From assembly GCA_963920525.1 (NCBI GenBank), contig OY986438.1, positions 188,185,888 to 188,249,887 of the forward strand: a stretch of DNA of 64,000 nt, written 5' to 3'. The notes beneath the pieces were generated by a model. It searched no databases and was not told the DNA's origin. It saw only the letters and a program-made list of their open reading frames with translations. Below, piece by piece: positions 11,901 through 24,019 of this stretch. Position 1 is the first letter of the stretch; each line of letters starts with the position of its first letter. Position numbers and translations under genes: made by a program. The stretch comes from Dichetophora obliterata (taxonomy: Eukaryota > Arthropoda > Insecta > Diptera > Sciomyzidae).

Positions 11901-12600
11901 GACGAGTGTTCACATTGGTCAAATAGTTAGTCAAATCAGCAGAACAAATCAAAATGTTTTAATTTTCATCCAATGATTTGAGAAACGATAAGTTGAGTGT
12001 TCAGACTCGTCAAATCGCCATCAAATCCATATGTATTTCTGTTGGTCAAATCATTTGATCAAAGAGCAAACATCATTTTGCAATCATAATGGTTGTTTAG
12101 AGCGTTTGATTATGTTCTGGCTTTATTACTTTTTATCTGCGATATTTTGCGATTTTGAAAGAAATTTCCATATTTTACTTATAGTATTTCAAATGATCAT
12201 TTCAACAATATTTGACAATAGAAAGAAATCAAGAAAGAAAGCCATACCGATTTTCTAACTAAACATGCTTCATTTAAGGTAAAAAATTATTTTAAAACTT
12301 ATTTTTGAAATTCCGCACTAACAAACAGTAGCGTTCCCTATGTTTTCTCATGACCGACTGTTTTTCTCTTGTCTGGCTAAAGCTTTTCTTGTAGCCGTAG
12401 CTATTGTTGGTATTGTTGTTATTTCAAAACTCCCAATTGCATAAAACGAAAGCGGAACTTAAGCTTAAGCAATAAGGGACCGGAAAGGGAAATATGTACA
12501 CTTATTGCACCACAGTGCATACATTAAAGTTCTGCTCTTTCTTGAATGAATGAGCGGATGTAAATGAAGTACATGTATGTGTTTTTGGGCGCCCAGTGGG
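8996..12600. other. Long AT-rich non-coding interval with minor repeats
   Basis: No gene is supported. Short elements recur: TTTGCTTGGATCAA-type motifs near 9675 and 9810, CAAGCAAAT motifs at 10490-10740, and a direct repeat CTGAGCAGCRTGCTTGCCTT near 10373 and 10447. TTTTCTCTCCGTG near 10783 is the inverse of CACGGAGAGAAA at 18328, possibly a transposon terminus. A short (ACAAAC)-rich tract lies at 11300-11350. The remainder is featureless. Confidence 0.5.
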
Positions 12601-12829
12601 CAATTGCAGGAGTCCAAAGGTCTTCTAGCAGGCCTGTGTTAGGTTTTAAAAGGCCTTCCACACTCCTTGCACACACCGTTGTATTGCTTGTATGAAATGG
12701 GAAAATTTGTCAGGCCTTCTGCTCTCCTTGCTCAAAAGAGACCTGCCAGAAGTGCTCTTTCGAGAAGTCACGTTAGAAGGAAAGGCAATATAAACATCAA
12801 CTTCAAATAAAAAACGACTAATAATTTCA

Positions 12830-12980
12830 GATTTGAACCATGGTCCTCTCATGCGGCGGTCCAACATCTTACCCACTCGTCTACCGTGGTTTTTAAGAAT
12901 CAATTGCTTATTTTGCATGAATACAAATGAAAGTAAGTTTTCGGGAGCCCGGGTTCGAGACCCAACTCGGACAAAAAAAT
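12830..12980 (-). repeat. tRNA-Ser-like module with opposing B-box-like motif
   Basis: On the minus strand, GACGAGTGGGTAAGATGTTG followed by GGTTCAAATC resembles the A- and B-box halves of a tRNA-Ser-type gene. About 70 bp beyond, on the plus strand, GGGTTCGAGACCC is a second B-box-like motif. The same arrangement, with the shared spacer GCTTATTTTGC...AAGTAAG, occurs twice at 33010-33360. Helices are imperfect, so this is a repeat rather than a working tRNA. Confidence 0.5.
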
Positions 12981-13469
12981 TTTTTTTTTTGTTGTTTTTT
13001 TTAAATCTAAATTTTTTTACAAACTGTTATGTGCATTTTAAAATTTTTTTGGAATTTTTTTTGTAAATTTTTTCATATAAAATAATATAAAAAGACTCCA
13101 AACTTTCAAAATGTATTCCTTACAGAAGCACTCATCAATAGAGCGAGCATGGAAGGTGTATTGACGCCAATAATAGCAGTGATAGCATGCCTTCTTTTGC
13201 GGAGCACACGCTAAAATGAACACTGGGTGATTATATACTGCATACATATGTAAATCGCACTCTTACTACAAAAGTGCCACTACTTAAAAATAAAAAATGT
13301 TATTAATATTGATTTAAATCAGTTAAATTTCTATTAAATGTAGACATTTTCTTTTGCCTTTTTTCACTATTTCTCTAATAGCAATTTTATTTATTTTTAT
13401 ACCACGTATTTTTATATACGTTAAAAAAACGTAATAGGGGTATATTAACCTTGTCACTCCGTTTCTAAC

Positions 13470-14500
13470 CACGGTTGCCACCTTTGTGGGAAAAATCCCA
13501 TTTGTGGTTATTTTTAATTGACGTGGAAAATGGGAATTCCCATGGGATTTTGTAATTGAGTGTGGTTTTTTAATTAACGTGGGATTTTTGTGTTTTGTGG
13601 GATTTTTTTTTGTTTTGAAGGATTTATTTTTATTTTTCAGTTAAAATATGTACAAATACACATACATAGAAGTGTATATTCTTCATATTTTGTTCATTGT
13701 CAAAATCGTCTCAACCCATCTATATGATTTTTGCAACGAATTCGTTAAGATTTCGGTTACTTTGGTTTGGTGGGAAGTTCTTTCACTTTTGACATAATTA
13801 CATACATTGGGATAGTATGTTTCAGTGAATTGTTTTCTTTTTTATCAATATACAAAATTTGTATATCTTAAAATTGATTTGTGATTGGCCCTTATTACGA
13901 GTTGCTTTCGACGTAATCTTCGCTGGTTATCGAACAGCGAGTATCGAACGTCAAACCTTGTCGAAATGTTCGTCGTTCATCGAATTTTCAGTCGAATAGA
14001 ATTTTACTTTTGATGCGGTGCGTGTTGAGCAATAATTGTTAAAATGATTAGAATCTCGTGATTGCTTTTTGCTTTTTAAAGACTAAAAACTAATTTGGAA
14101 CTCTTTTTGTAAACTTTATACAGGTTTAAGGTGGATTAAACAAATATTTTTTATTGAATATTATTACTAAAAGAGTAATTAAAACACAGGCGACGAAATA
14201 TACTACCTCTTTTTAATTTCTTGTTTCATTTTTGACAATTTGTTATGTCTGTATTATTACTGTGGTAATTTTTCGTGGTTTTTTTTTTTAATACAAATGG
14301 GATTTTTCTTGTTTTTTTATTTGCGTGGGATTTGCGTGGGATTTTCGTGGTTATTTTAAATGTCCGTGGGATTTTTTGTGGTTTCTTTTAATTGGGATGG
14401 GATTTTTTTTAAATTTTATTCCATGGGAATTTTTGTGGTTATTAATTTTTGCTATTGTGGGAAAAAGGTTTTTTCGTGGGAATTTGAGGTGGCAACCGTG
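13470..14500. mobile_element. hAT-like element with GTGGGATTTTT subterminal repeats
   Basis: The ends CACGGTTGCCACC and GGTGGCAACCGTG are perfect inverted repeats. An 8-bp TSD, TTTCTAAC, flanks them (13462-13469; 14501-14508). Copy 2 of repeat A reads continuously at this point (GTCACTCCGTTTGCAACGCC near 20755), which confirms the insertion. Both subterminal regions (13480-13625; 14270-14490) are packed with GTGGGATTTTT-like units; the middle is AT-rich without a transposase. Confidence 0.88.
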
Positions 14501-14587
14501 TTTCTAACGCCGATGAGAATGCGTGGCCGGTATAGAAAAGAATATATATTCTTGATCAGCACCACCTCCTGAGTCAATTTAGCCATA

Positions 14588-14682
14588 TCCGTCTGTCCGT
14601 CTGTCCGTCTGTCCGTCTGTCCGTATGTCCGTCTGTCCGTCTGTCCGTCTGTCCGTCTGTCTGTCTGTCTGTCTGTGATCAC
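14588..14682 (+). repeat. (TGTCCGTC)n microsatellite
   Basis: About a dozen near-perfect CTGTCCGT units, the last few reduced to CTGT. It is part of repeat A copy 1; copy 2 has only two or three units at 20850. Confidence 0.9.
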
Positions 14683-15440
14683 GATAACAGCCGTCATTTT
14701 ATGGCTATTCAATTCAATATACGAAATTCAATATATAAGCTTTTTATTAAAAAATGGAGGTCAAGTTCGAAAATGAGTCAAATCAGACAAAAATCACACC
14801 TACCTCCCATACAAAGTGACTTAACCAAAACGGCAAAAACTCTTTAAATTCCACAAAAACTTATCTAACAACCTCAAATTTTGCACATTACCTTTAACCA
14901 TTAATATCGACTTTGAGTCTGAAATTTGTAAAAATTGGATGGAAACCACGTATACCTCCCGTACAAAGTGACTTAATCAAAACGGTAAAATCTCTTTAAA
15001 TTCCACAAAAATTAATCTAATCACTTCAAATTTTGCACATAAGCTTAAACAATTAATATGTACTGTAAATATGAAACTAGGAAAAATTAAAACCACGGCT
15101 ACCTCCCATACAAAATGAGATTACCAAAACGGTGAAATCTCTTTCAATTCCGAAAAAAAATTAATCTGATGACTTCAAATTTAAACTATACACTCGATGT
15201 TTGAAATTTTTAAATTTCAAAAAAATAAATGTTCGAACTTGATATTGTACACAAAAGCTTTAATAAATAAAAAGGACTGTGATTTTCAAATGTAAATTAT
15301 TCGAATGAAAACCGCAACCAATAAAAGTGACATCATCAAAATAATATAACATTCAAGACTTCAGATAGCTTAAAATACAACAGTGGGGGTATTTTAACTA
15401 CGGTACAGTCGAAGATAATTCCTTACTAGTTTTTTATTTA

Positions 15441-18300
15441 AATGGCTCTAAATATTTTTAATTTTGAGTTGTGCCACTCTTGCGGTTAGGTTGCGATAAG
15501 TATGCTACTAAGTATGTTTGTACGTGCAAATAGAGTTAAAATGTACATTGCTTAATTACATTTTACGTTACAACTTTACGAAAACTACAAAGAAAAGCGA
15601 AGCGAAATAAAAATAAACTACATTAAAAAAAAACACCAAAATGACCGAGATGAACAAAACAAACGAAACACAAAGAGATCCGAAAAAAAGAACAAAAACT
15701 TGTCTATGCAGAATTTTTTTAAATCAAGAGGGAGTAGTCATTATGTTGCTGTAACAACCCAGCAAACTAAATTCCTCTGTTGTAAGATTTTATTTCTTAT
15801 CGAACTTTTTCATAAGACGTTAAAGCAGTTAAGTTATTTTTGATCAGAGCCTTTAACTCTACCAGGAATTGTATCTGTTTCTAGTTACTTTTTCTTCTTT
15901 CTCTCATTTTCCTTGGAGTTCAATGAATATTCCCAAAATTCCTAAATGATTTTTTATAGAGTTTTTTGCTTCCGCTAGAAAGCTCAAATAATTCAATTAA
16001 CCCTGAACTGATACTCCTGCTCTGTGGGATCAGAACAAAAAACAAAGGAGTGTATTTCTCTAATAATTCAATTCCAAATCCAATTCAATTCAATAGAATT
16101 ATTCAAAATAAATAAAAAATTCTTTCTTAATAGGAAAAACAAAATTATTTTAGACGTTCTTAAAAAAAATGGATTTCTAACTAAATTTTGTGGTTTTTTA
16201 GCATTTTAGTTGGTGTGGTCCCTGGGACCAGATTACTGTTAGTGTTATTTTTTGAGATGTACAATTTAAGGATTAATTCAACATTAAATAAATTTTTTAT
16301 TATTTTTCAGGACTACTGAAGATGGAAGGGTAGCACCATCCGAGACAGTATGTCTAGTCTGTTGTGTGATTGACTCTGTACAGAGTTGTTGTTGTTGTTC
16401 TAGCCTTCTTCATAACTTAGTTCATCTAAAAAGCTCAGAACTAAACTAATGTAAAATCAAAGTACAGGTCGCAATTAATTATCAAGATTAAAAATATTTT
16501 TATTGGTTTTCTGAGTAAATAAATTGGTTGATTTAACTTGAACTTTTGATGAAGTGTTTTGCCCCACGAGATGAAAATAGCTTCCGATACGTCTGAGTCT
16601 GAAGCAACTTATTTTATTGGATATTATCAACATAAAATTTTTTAGACGTGGATTTATGTGGTTACTATCTATATATAAGAGAAAAAATTAATATTTTGCT
16701 AGTTTTTTTAGAAGGTGTATTCTAAGATGCTTAGAACCAACACACAGCTGCATTTGGACAAATACTCCGCACATGTAGCTACTTAATCAGCCATTCTGTA
16801 ATAGTTTTTGGAGTAAGCTTACATGCAATAGAATAATTGAAGCCTTTTCCACACATGCTTTGAAAACACTTGTCAACGTTATGAATTTAAAAGTTGTTTT
16901 ATGAGATTGTATTAAAAATGGGGAAAAAGTAAGCTATTTATAATAGTGCTTGTAGTAAGTTTACTTTTAGTTTAATTAAAAAGCTTTTTCAAAGCATGAT
17001 TGGATAATGCTTTCAGAGGTTCAGAGATTGGATAATGCTTTCACAACTTTCACATTATAAGGACATTCCTCAAGTATTGAAAAGTACGATTGCAATACAA
17101 AAACTCTATCCCATGACTTACAATTTTGATGTCCGTGGCTTGACTTCAGTGATTCGAACACTGAATGATTATCTAGATTGAATGAGGATTTTCAGTCTTT
17201 TAGAATTTCATAATGTTAATATCAATACTTTTATGTGCTTAAAAAAATTTATGTTGAGTGGTTCAAATAGTTTTATTTATAAATATAACCTTTACTGAGT
17301 GGAAATGGATTTACCGATAGAATTCTTTAGAACAATCTATACAAAGATTTGAATGTGATGGTCTTTCGCATGCGTTAATTTTACAAAAAATATTAATTTG
17401 AGTCCTAATGTTAACTGCGAGCACATAAGATTACTTAAATTTCTTAAAAACCTGTGTTAAAAGCTACCAATAGAACTTGCTTCGAATTGTTTATTGACTA
17501 TTTTAATAATATTTTTTCAACACTATTTTCCAATTTTTTAAAAACAGTTGTAAAAAACTTGCAATAATACTTATATCCAATTATTTAATAATTATTTTTA
17601 ATAATACATTTACAACACTTTTTTTCAATTGCTTTGCAAAAGTAATGTAGAAAGCGAATTTACTACACTTATATCCAATTGTTAGTATTCCATTTACAAT
17701 AATATTATAGCAAGAAATATTTTTCCAAGGGTTCCTTTTTGCTTATTCTATAATTACTTAAAAGCATTTCACAACTATCTTTACAAGCTTTTTCCAAGCT
17801 AGTTTGACTGATTTTGGTAGATAATAATTTTGGAAACGCCAATTTACACACATAATGCCCTTGAAGAAATTAATTATTTTCTATTTATGCTATCTTGACA
17901 TTTAAGTATTTGAGCACGCGTTTTACAAATGTACTTAACAATGTATTTGTTAACAGATGGTAAATAGTAAATATTAGCTGGTTGCTGTTAATGCTTTGTG
18001 CTAGGCTATTCATAGTGAGCTTCTAATTTAAACTGATACAATCTTAATAATGTTTGAATTGAGCTTAAAGCTTTGATTTTGCAAAAGCATTACAAATGTT
18101 TGCTTAGAAGCTTCGTAGTAAATAGTTGTTGTTTCTCTTGTTAACTTAAATAACCGGTTAACTTGTTTTATTATCTCTGGATTTATTGTCCAAATATTGC
18201 TTAGCAACATATTGCTTAGCAAAGCAACAACTAACTTCTGTTTATAATTATCTTAATTATTGCTCAATCCTTAACGACCAGTAAATTTGATTGATAGAGC
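15441..18300. other. AT-rich non-coding interval
   Basis: No gene is seen. A block near 16310-16420 containing GATTGACTCTGTACAGAGTT followed by (GTT)n is a diverged inverted relative of 31575-31700. Several TTATATCCAATT-type motifs recur between 17560 and 17700. The rest has no recognisable content. Confidence 0.5.
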
Positions 18301-18526
18301 GTAATTAAATAATCAGCAATATAAACACGGAGAGAAATAATTTTTTTATCGTAAAATTAATTTGTTTGATTCTAGAATATGTCAAATCAATACACATTTG
18401 CTGGTATCAAGCATTTCGAACACTTAGAATTAATTGTTAGAAAAAAATTCTAACAATGAGTATTTGTTGAGAGTTATATTAAAGTTGATTAAAAATTTTA
18501 TTCTAAAGTTGAGAAATGTAAGCATA

Positions 18527-18657
18527 GGCCCATTATCATAGTCAAAATAAAAGTCGACTCTAAATTTAGTACTTTTTGGCAACATATTATATTAAAAAAC
18601 TATCAATGCTTATACCAAATTAAGAGTCGACTTTTATTTTGACTATGATAATGGGCC
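18527..18657. mobile_element. 131-bp palindromic MITE with 35-bp perfect TIRs
   Basis: The ends GGCCCATTATCATAGTC and GACTATGATAATGGGCC belong to arms that match perfectly for about 35 bp, through a central GTCGACTCT/AGAGTCGAC. ATA flanks both sides (18524-18526; 18658-18660), a possible 3-bp TSD. It would form a strong hairpin and has no coding capacity. Confidence 0.8.
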
Positions 18658-18825
18658 ATAGTGTTTTTTTAATCAAGCATTGTTTAGTTTTAACTTTTGC
18701 TATCAAGACCAATAAGCAAACTACCCATCTGTTGATAGACTACTGTCAAAGTGACAGCTCCTTGCGACGCTTAGTTAGGGTTTAGCAGCCATTGACAGCA
18801 GACGATCTTGTGAATTTTGGCGAAA

Positions 18826-20160
18826 ATGGAAAAAAGTGAATTTTGTGTGCTCATCAAGCATTATTTTTGGCGCAAAAAAACTATCAGCCAAACCCAAGAA
18901 TGATAGAATACAAAGATTGCGCCGAAGACAAGAAAATGAGTACAACAAAATTGTCGTCCTGCGCATGTACATCATAATATCAATGCTGTTTTCGAGAGCG
19001 TTCACTTTGCATACGATTTCTACACAGAAATGAAAATTGCATACATTTTAGTTTGTACAATTAAATTAAAAGAATTAAGAAGCAATTTATTGGAACGAGA
19101 AGAAAGTAAATTTATTAAGTACTCCTTTGCAAACATTATTTTTACTATTATTTTATTACAGCCAGTAAGCAGCTTAGTCAAAAAAAAATTTGTCTTAGAA
19201 ACCAACTTCAGTGAGCATTATTTTTCGACTTGGATTTTATAAAAATGTTCATTAAGAGTTTAATTTATGTATTTTAAACATTCCCAGATATTTTATTTCC
19301 ATTAATTTACCTGTGAATTGAAAGGACAAATAAATGATAGTTCCAAGTTTTTAAATAATGAAACAAATTTTGTTAAGTTAATATAATTTTGTATTTTTGT
19401 TTTCGTTTGTGTGTGTTTTCTACAATTTCTTGGTTTAATTTTTGTATTTATTGCAAACATCAGGTTTCTGAAAAATATTTGTTCGCTACTGTTACCACAA
19501 TTAGCAGCTGCACACTTTCTTTTTTAAATTTTAAGTTAAAAACTCGCAAATATACTTCGATATATACACAATTAAATAAAACACAAACGATCGCAGTACG
19601 TTTCTCAAAGAAATAAAATATTGTGACGCAGTCAACTGAACAGCTGGTTGTCAAACTCGATTAGCAGAAGTAACGGACCTGCGCAAAGCGTAATCTCTTA
19701 TTCTATCATTCTTGAGCCAAACCAAGGAAAACTGGATAAATACTATGGTGACTCTGCACCATCGATTCGAATGATTCACAAGTGGTTTTCTGAATTCCGA
19801 TGGGTGTCGGGTTTGATCACTCACGACCATAAACGAGATCATGTGACTGATTCAAAGGCGTGTTTGGCGATGTTGAACAAATATAATAAGGATTTTTACC
19901 GTCGATTAGTAATCGTGGACGAAACATGGATCCTTCACTATACACCAGAGACAAAGGACCAGTCGAAACATTGGACCTCACCGAAAGAACGTGCTCCGAA
20001 GAAGACGATGACGGTGCTATAATCTCGAAAGGTTATGGCGACAGTATTTTAGGATAAACGCAGTATAACCTACATGGATTATCTTTCACCGAAAAGAACG
20101 ATCAATGGCGAATACTATGCAGCCGAATACTATTGGACCGTTTCAACGACGCACAGTGGG
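18826..20160 (+). pseudogene. mariner transposase relic, split by a TIR element
   Basis: The start at 18826 gives MEKSEFCVLIKHYFWRKKTI, the N-terminus typical of mariner (mauritiana-like) transposases. It is cut at 18894 by an 820-bp insertion. After 19724 the protein resumes with KLDKYYGDSAPS, IHKWFSEFRW and then, after an internal deletion, RRLVIVDETWILHYTPETK, QSKHWTSP and APKK. The VDETW Asp is the first of the DDD triad; the remaining catalytic half degrades after about 20030 and ends near 20160 (LLDRFN). Normal length is about 345 aa. Frameshifts and a deletion leave it inactive. Confidence 0.88.
18895..19714. mobile_element. 820-bp TIR element inserted in the mariner relic
   Basis: The termini CAAGAATGATAGAATA and TATTCTATCATTCTTG are inverted repeats that stay similar for about 27 bp. 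A 9-bp duplication, AGCCAAACC, flanks it (18886-18894; 19715-19723), and the duplicated bases are mariner coding sequence. No transposase is evident inside. The TSD length suggests a MULE or hAT-type parent. Confidence 0.82.
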
Positions 20161-20704
20161 AGATCGTGGCCATAAATAGAAAAAAGTAAAACTGTTGATA
20201 TTATAATAAATTTTTTTAATAATACAGTTCATTCATCAGATACGAAACACCAAAAAATATCAGTCAGAATTCCTTTAAGATTTGGTCAAAAAATGGCTTC
20301 AAAGTTGAACTTTTTTTAGTAAAAAAATTTGAGAATATAACTTGCTTTACTAGCTGTAGGCGTAAGTTTTGCACTTTTTTTTGTTTTTAAGAGAATGGAA
20401 TTGAAAATAAAAAATAATAAAAATATGTTTGTAAATGTTTTTTAAACTGTAGTTTCTTTGTTGATATTTAAAGAATTTTTTTTATTGTGATTTTTGAAAA
20501 TAAGCATTTTTAGTGCATAAAAACTAAAAACGTTGGAAACTTTAGCAGGTAAAAAATAAACATCAAAAACCATCTTTCCACATTTTTCAAAATAGTATTT
20601 ATTAATATATATATATTTATAGAAAAATATGATTCTTGCTGCCCGAACTTGCCCGAAATTGGGTTTTATGTGATTTTTTTCTCGTGGAATATCAGTTAAA
20701 AAGC
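20161..20704. other. AT-rich non-coding interval
   Basis: No recognisable gene or repeat is seen between the mariner relic and repeat A copy 2. Confidence 0.55.
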
Positions 20705-20918
20705 AATTTTTATACCCCCACGTTTAAAAAACGTAATAGGGGTATATTAACTTTGTCACTCCGTTTGCAACGCCGATAAAAAGGCGTGGCCGGTATGGAA
20801 AACTATGTATATTCTTGATCAGCATCACTTCCTGAGTCGATTTAGCCATGTCCGTCTGTCTGCCTGTGGTCACGATAACAGCCCTAATTTTTTAGCTATC
20901 GTAACGAAATTCAATATA

Positions 20919-22552
20919 CAGTGGTGGTCACGAATTTAGCACACTTAAAAAAGTAAAGTAAATACTTATATTTTCCATTTATTTGTAGTAAATTTTTAAT
21001 TAACTTTTTTTTAGTGTATATGTTATGTCTTCTTTATTTCTTATATACATTTTTTTTTATTTCAAAACTTTTTCCTATAGGACTTAAAATCAAATAAAAA
21101 TTAAAAATAAGCATTTCGACTTGGTCATGAATTTAGCACACGAGCGATAAAATGTCTAGGATGAAAAATATAATCAAAATTGATTGCATAAAACTCAATA
21201 TTTCGTAGGTTATACCTTATTCTTAATTACTGCATCTCATATCCTTGGTAAACTTTTGACCAAAGCCTCACAACGGTACTTTGGAATACTATACCGAATC
21301 CTTTGGATTCCCTAAACAAATCTGGCAAATTTTTGGATTTTACTGTTAGTATTTGCTGCTCGACATCCTTCCACAGATTCTCAATCGGGTTTAAGTCCGA
21401 TGATTGCGATGGCCACTTCAAAATATCAATACGTTTGTCTTCCAAGCAACTCTTAACTATGTGAGCACTGTGCTTTGGATCATTATCCTGCTTAAAACGC
21501 CATTAAAGTGGAAAATAATCCTCTTGAAATGGTATCATGGTATTGACAAGTACGTTTGTGTAAGCGTGCTGATCCATTTTTTGGTAAATTTTAACAATCG
21601 GACAAACTCCGTACCAAGAAAACGCCGCCCATACCATAACATTTCAGCCACCCTGTTTAATCGTCTTGAGCGTGTACTTTGGATTGTGTTGCATGTTTTG
21701 AGGACGCCACACATATTGTTTGCTGTCAGATGCGAACCGGCAAAACTTTGATTTATCCCTCCAAGGCACATTTTTCCAAAAATTTGTTGACCATTTAAAT
21801 ATTCTTTTGCAAACGCAAGACTGCATTTAATATTTTTTTGCGACTCATGTGGTGTTTGTTGGGCTATAAAGCTACGGAAATTGTTTTCATTCAAGCGTCT
21901 CCTTATGCCTTTTGAGGATACATTTATGCCATATTTTGATGAAATTTCATTTTAAATTTTATTTGAGGTCTTAAAAGGATCACTTAGTGAAGCTCTATAA
22001 ATCAAATGGCCCTCTCTTGCTATTGTTTTTCGCGCTCTTGGTCGCTATTTTACATTTTTAATGCTCTAATACTGCTCTACATGTTGTAATGCGTTATATA
22101 ATAACTTTCGCGAACATCTAAGAAGCAGAGCAATCTCTGAAACTGTGCTTCCACCATTTTTCATTTGCTGAATCAAATGCCGCTGAGCCTCTGAACATCA
22201 GTAGCCTTTCGTCATATCTTTCTGCAATTTTTTGTTAGAACTCAAATAGAAACTTAATAAATTTAGTATATCTTACTAGTAAAGTTTAATTAACGAAAAT
22301 AAAATACGATATGGAGCAGTAATTCTAATCTGTGCTATATTCGTGTCCAGCATTTAAACCACATTGATTCATACAACTTGAAATATGTCAGAAAATTTAA
22401 GAATAACTAAGAAACCAACTAACGGTACATAGAGTTAACTTCATAAACAATACTCAACAAAAAATATTTGATTACAATTCTCAAGCTTAGATGTAAAAAA
22501 TTTCAAATTAGAGTTACTAACACAGTGTGTGCTAAATTCGTGACCACCACTG
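20919..22552 (-). mobile_element. Tc1-like transposon, complete ends
   Basis: The TIRs are CAGTGGTGGTCACGAATTTA and its complement at the right, each continuing GCACAC. TA is duplicated on both sides (20917-20918; 22553-22554). The host repeat's empty site is visible at 14727-14745 (TTCAATATATAAGC). The transposase lies on the minus strand but is broken. Confidence 0.92.
21230..22219 (-). pseudogene. Tc1-family transposase, degenerate
   Basis: Read leftward, the helix-turn-helix region (QRHLIQQMKNGGSTVSEIA) is followed by the DDE part: FWKNVPWRDKSKFCRFASDS, KQYVWRPQNMQHNPKYTLK, and later KWPSQSSDLNPIENLWKDVE. In intact relatives the first catalytic Asp lies in a DESKF motif; here it reads DKSKF, so the Glu is mutated as well. 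At least two stops and several frameshifts separate the pieces. About 330 aa would be expected for an intact enzyme. Confidence 0.88.
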
Positions 22553-22719
22553 TATAAGCTTTTTATTCACAAATGCCTACCTCCCATATATATGAAAACC
22601 ACGCCTACCTTCCATATAAAGTGACCTAACAAAAACGGTAAAATCTCTTTAAATTCCACTATAATTAATATAATGACTTCAAATTTTGCCCAGCATCTTT
22701 AATATTTATTATAAGCTTT

Positions 22720-23501
22720 CAATATTTCAGGCGAAGGTATATACCATTGAATTTTGTGTCAGAGAATGTCTCCGCAGAAAATCAAAGGCGGCTCACATCT
22801 ACATACTTTCAGATAGTCAAGCGGCTTTAAAAGCCCTTCAAATCTACGAACTTGAATCAAGACTAATTTCCAACTGCGTAGAGCTATTAAATACGCTGCC
22901 ACAAACAAAAAAATAGAATTATGGTGGGTTCCAGGTCACGAAGGATTCGAGGGCAACGAAAGGGCGGACTGCCTTGCCAAAAGAGGAGCGTCTCGAACTC
23001 TTATAGGACCTGAACCATTCTGTAGCTTAGCAAAAGGCTACATTCTAGAAAAAATTAGAATATGGGAAGATAAGAAATTTCAGTGCCACTGGAACAACAC
23101 CAATGTACAAAGGCAATCTAAGAAAATTTTAACTCCAAGTAAAGCAAAATCTAAAGATTTACTTAAGCTTACCAAAGCAGACCTTAGAATTCTCACCAGT
23201 TTCTTCACAGGTCACTCAGATACCATCTTTAAAAAATGGGTCTTTCTGAATCAGACGTCTGCAGACTATGCGAGGAAAAAGAACAAACCACCGAACACAT
23301 TCCATATGAAAGTCCGGCAACCCATAGCCTAAGACGCCTCCATCTTGGAGGGGAAGTAGTGCCCCCGTCAACAATTTGGAACACCAAGCCAGAGACAGTG
23401 CTAAAATATATAAAAAGCCTAAATCTGGAGTGTTAATTAAGGGCATGCACAATAGATCCTATGGGTCGCGGTGCACATGGGCCTACTATAAACTAACTAA
23501 C
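22720..23501 (+). mobile_element. 5'-truncated non-LTR retrotransposon with RNase H domain
   Basis: The fragment encodes the end of an ORF2: an RNase H core (VYTIEFCVRECL, ILSDSQAALKAL, then after a frameshift at ~22913 ELWWVPGHEGFEGNERADCL) and a C-terminal Cys/His knuckle (CRLCEEKEQTTEHI). Active RNase H residues D (DSQAA), H and D (ERAD) are present. A ~13-bp duplication TATTATAARCTTT flanks it (22707-22719; 23502-23514) and the 3' tail is TAAC-like repeats. This is a typical LINE insertion truncated at the 5' end. I-clade is likely, because it carries RNase H. Confidence 0.88.
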
Positions 23502-24019
23502 TATTATAAACTTTGAGTATGAAATTTGTAAAAATGGAATGAAAACCACTCCTACCTCTCTTACAAAGTGACTTACCCAAAACGGTAAAATCACTTTCAA
23601 TTCAATAACTTATCTAATGACTTAAAATTTTGCACATAAGCTTTAACATTTAATATGCATTTTTAGTATAAAATTTGTAAATGTCGAATAAAAATCACGT
23701 CTACCTCCATACAAAGTGAGTTCATCAAAAAAACTGAAATCACTTCAATTCCATAAAAATTAATCTAATGACTTCAAATTTTGCGCAAGGCCTTTAACAA
23801 TTAATATAAACTTTAGGTATGAAATTTGGAAAAATCGTCGTACGTGGGGGTATTTTAACTTCGGCCCAGTCGAAGATAATTCCTTACTAGTTTTTATTAT
23901 TTTCAGCGTATCTTCAAAACAAAATTACATTAAAAATAACAAAAAGTGATGTAAATCATTACAATTAAGTTTTATAAAAGACTAAAAAAATTTTTAGAAA
24001 ATAGTAGTTGCAGTAAGTT

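Larger units (their letters stand above)
13400..15440 (+). repeat. Interspersed repeat A, copy 1 (interrupted by a hAT-like element)
   Basis: It starts TTTTTATACCACGTATTT...GTAATAGGGGTATATTAAC and ends CAGTCGAAGATAATTCCTTA. It contains a (TGTCCGTC)n tract at 14588-14682 and about three ~145-bp tandem units at 14740-15200 with TACCTCCCATACAAAGTGAC and AAACGGTAAAATCTCTTTAA blocks. Related copies: 20705-23897 and fragments at 42790-43090 and (inverted) 26800-27240. Non-coding; class unknown to me. Confidence 0.75.
20705..23897 (+). repeat. Interspersed repeat A, copy 2 (carries two nested insertions)
   Basis: The left end TTTTTATACCCCCACGTTT and the right-hand TACGTGGGGGTATTTTAA are complementary subterminal blocks. 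The right end is CAGTCGAAGATAATTCCTTA. ~145-bp internal units recur at 22590-22700 and 23515-23830. The Tc1 element and a LINE fragment interrupt it and account for about 2.4 kb. Confidence 0.78.

Noticed and set aside
12830..12980. Functional tRNA-Ser gene
   Set aside because: The anticodon arm and acceptor stem do not fold, and only the internal promoter-like blocks are preserved.
14588..14682. CRISPR-like short repeats
   Set aside because: A simple tandem microsatellite without spacers, in a eukaryotic genome.
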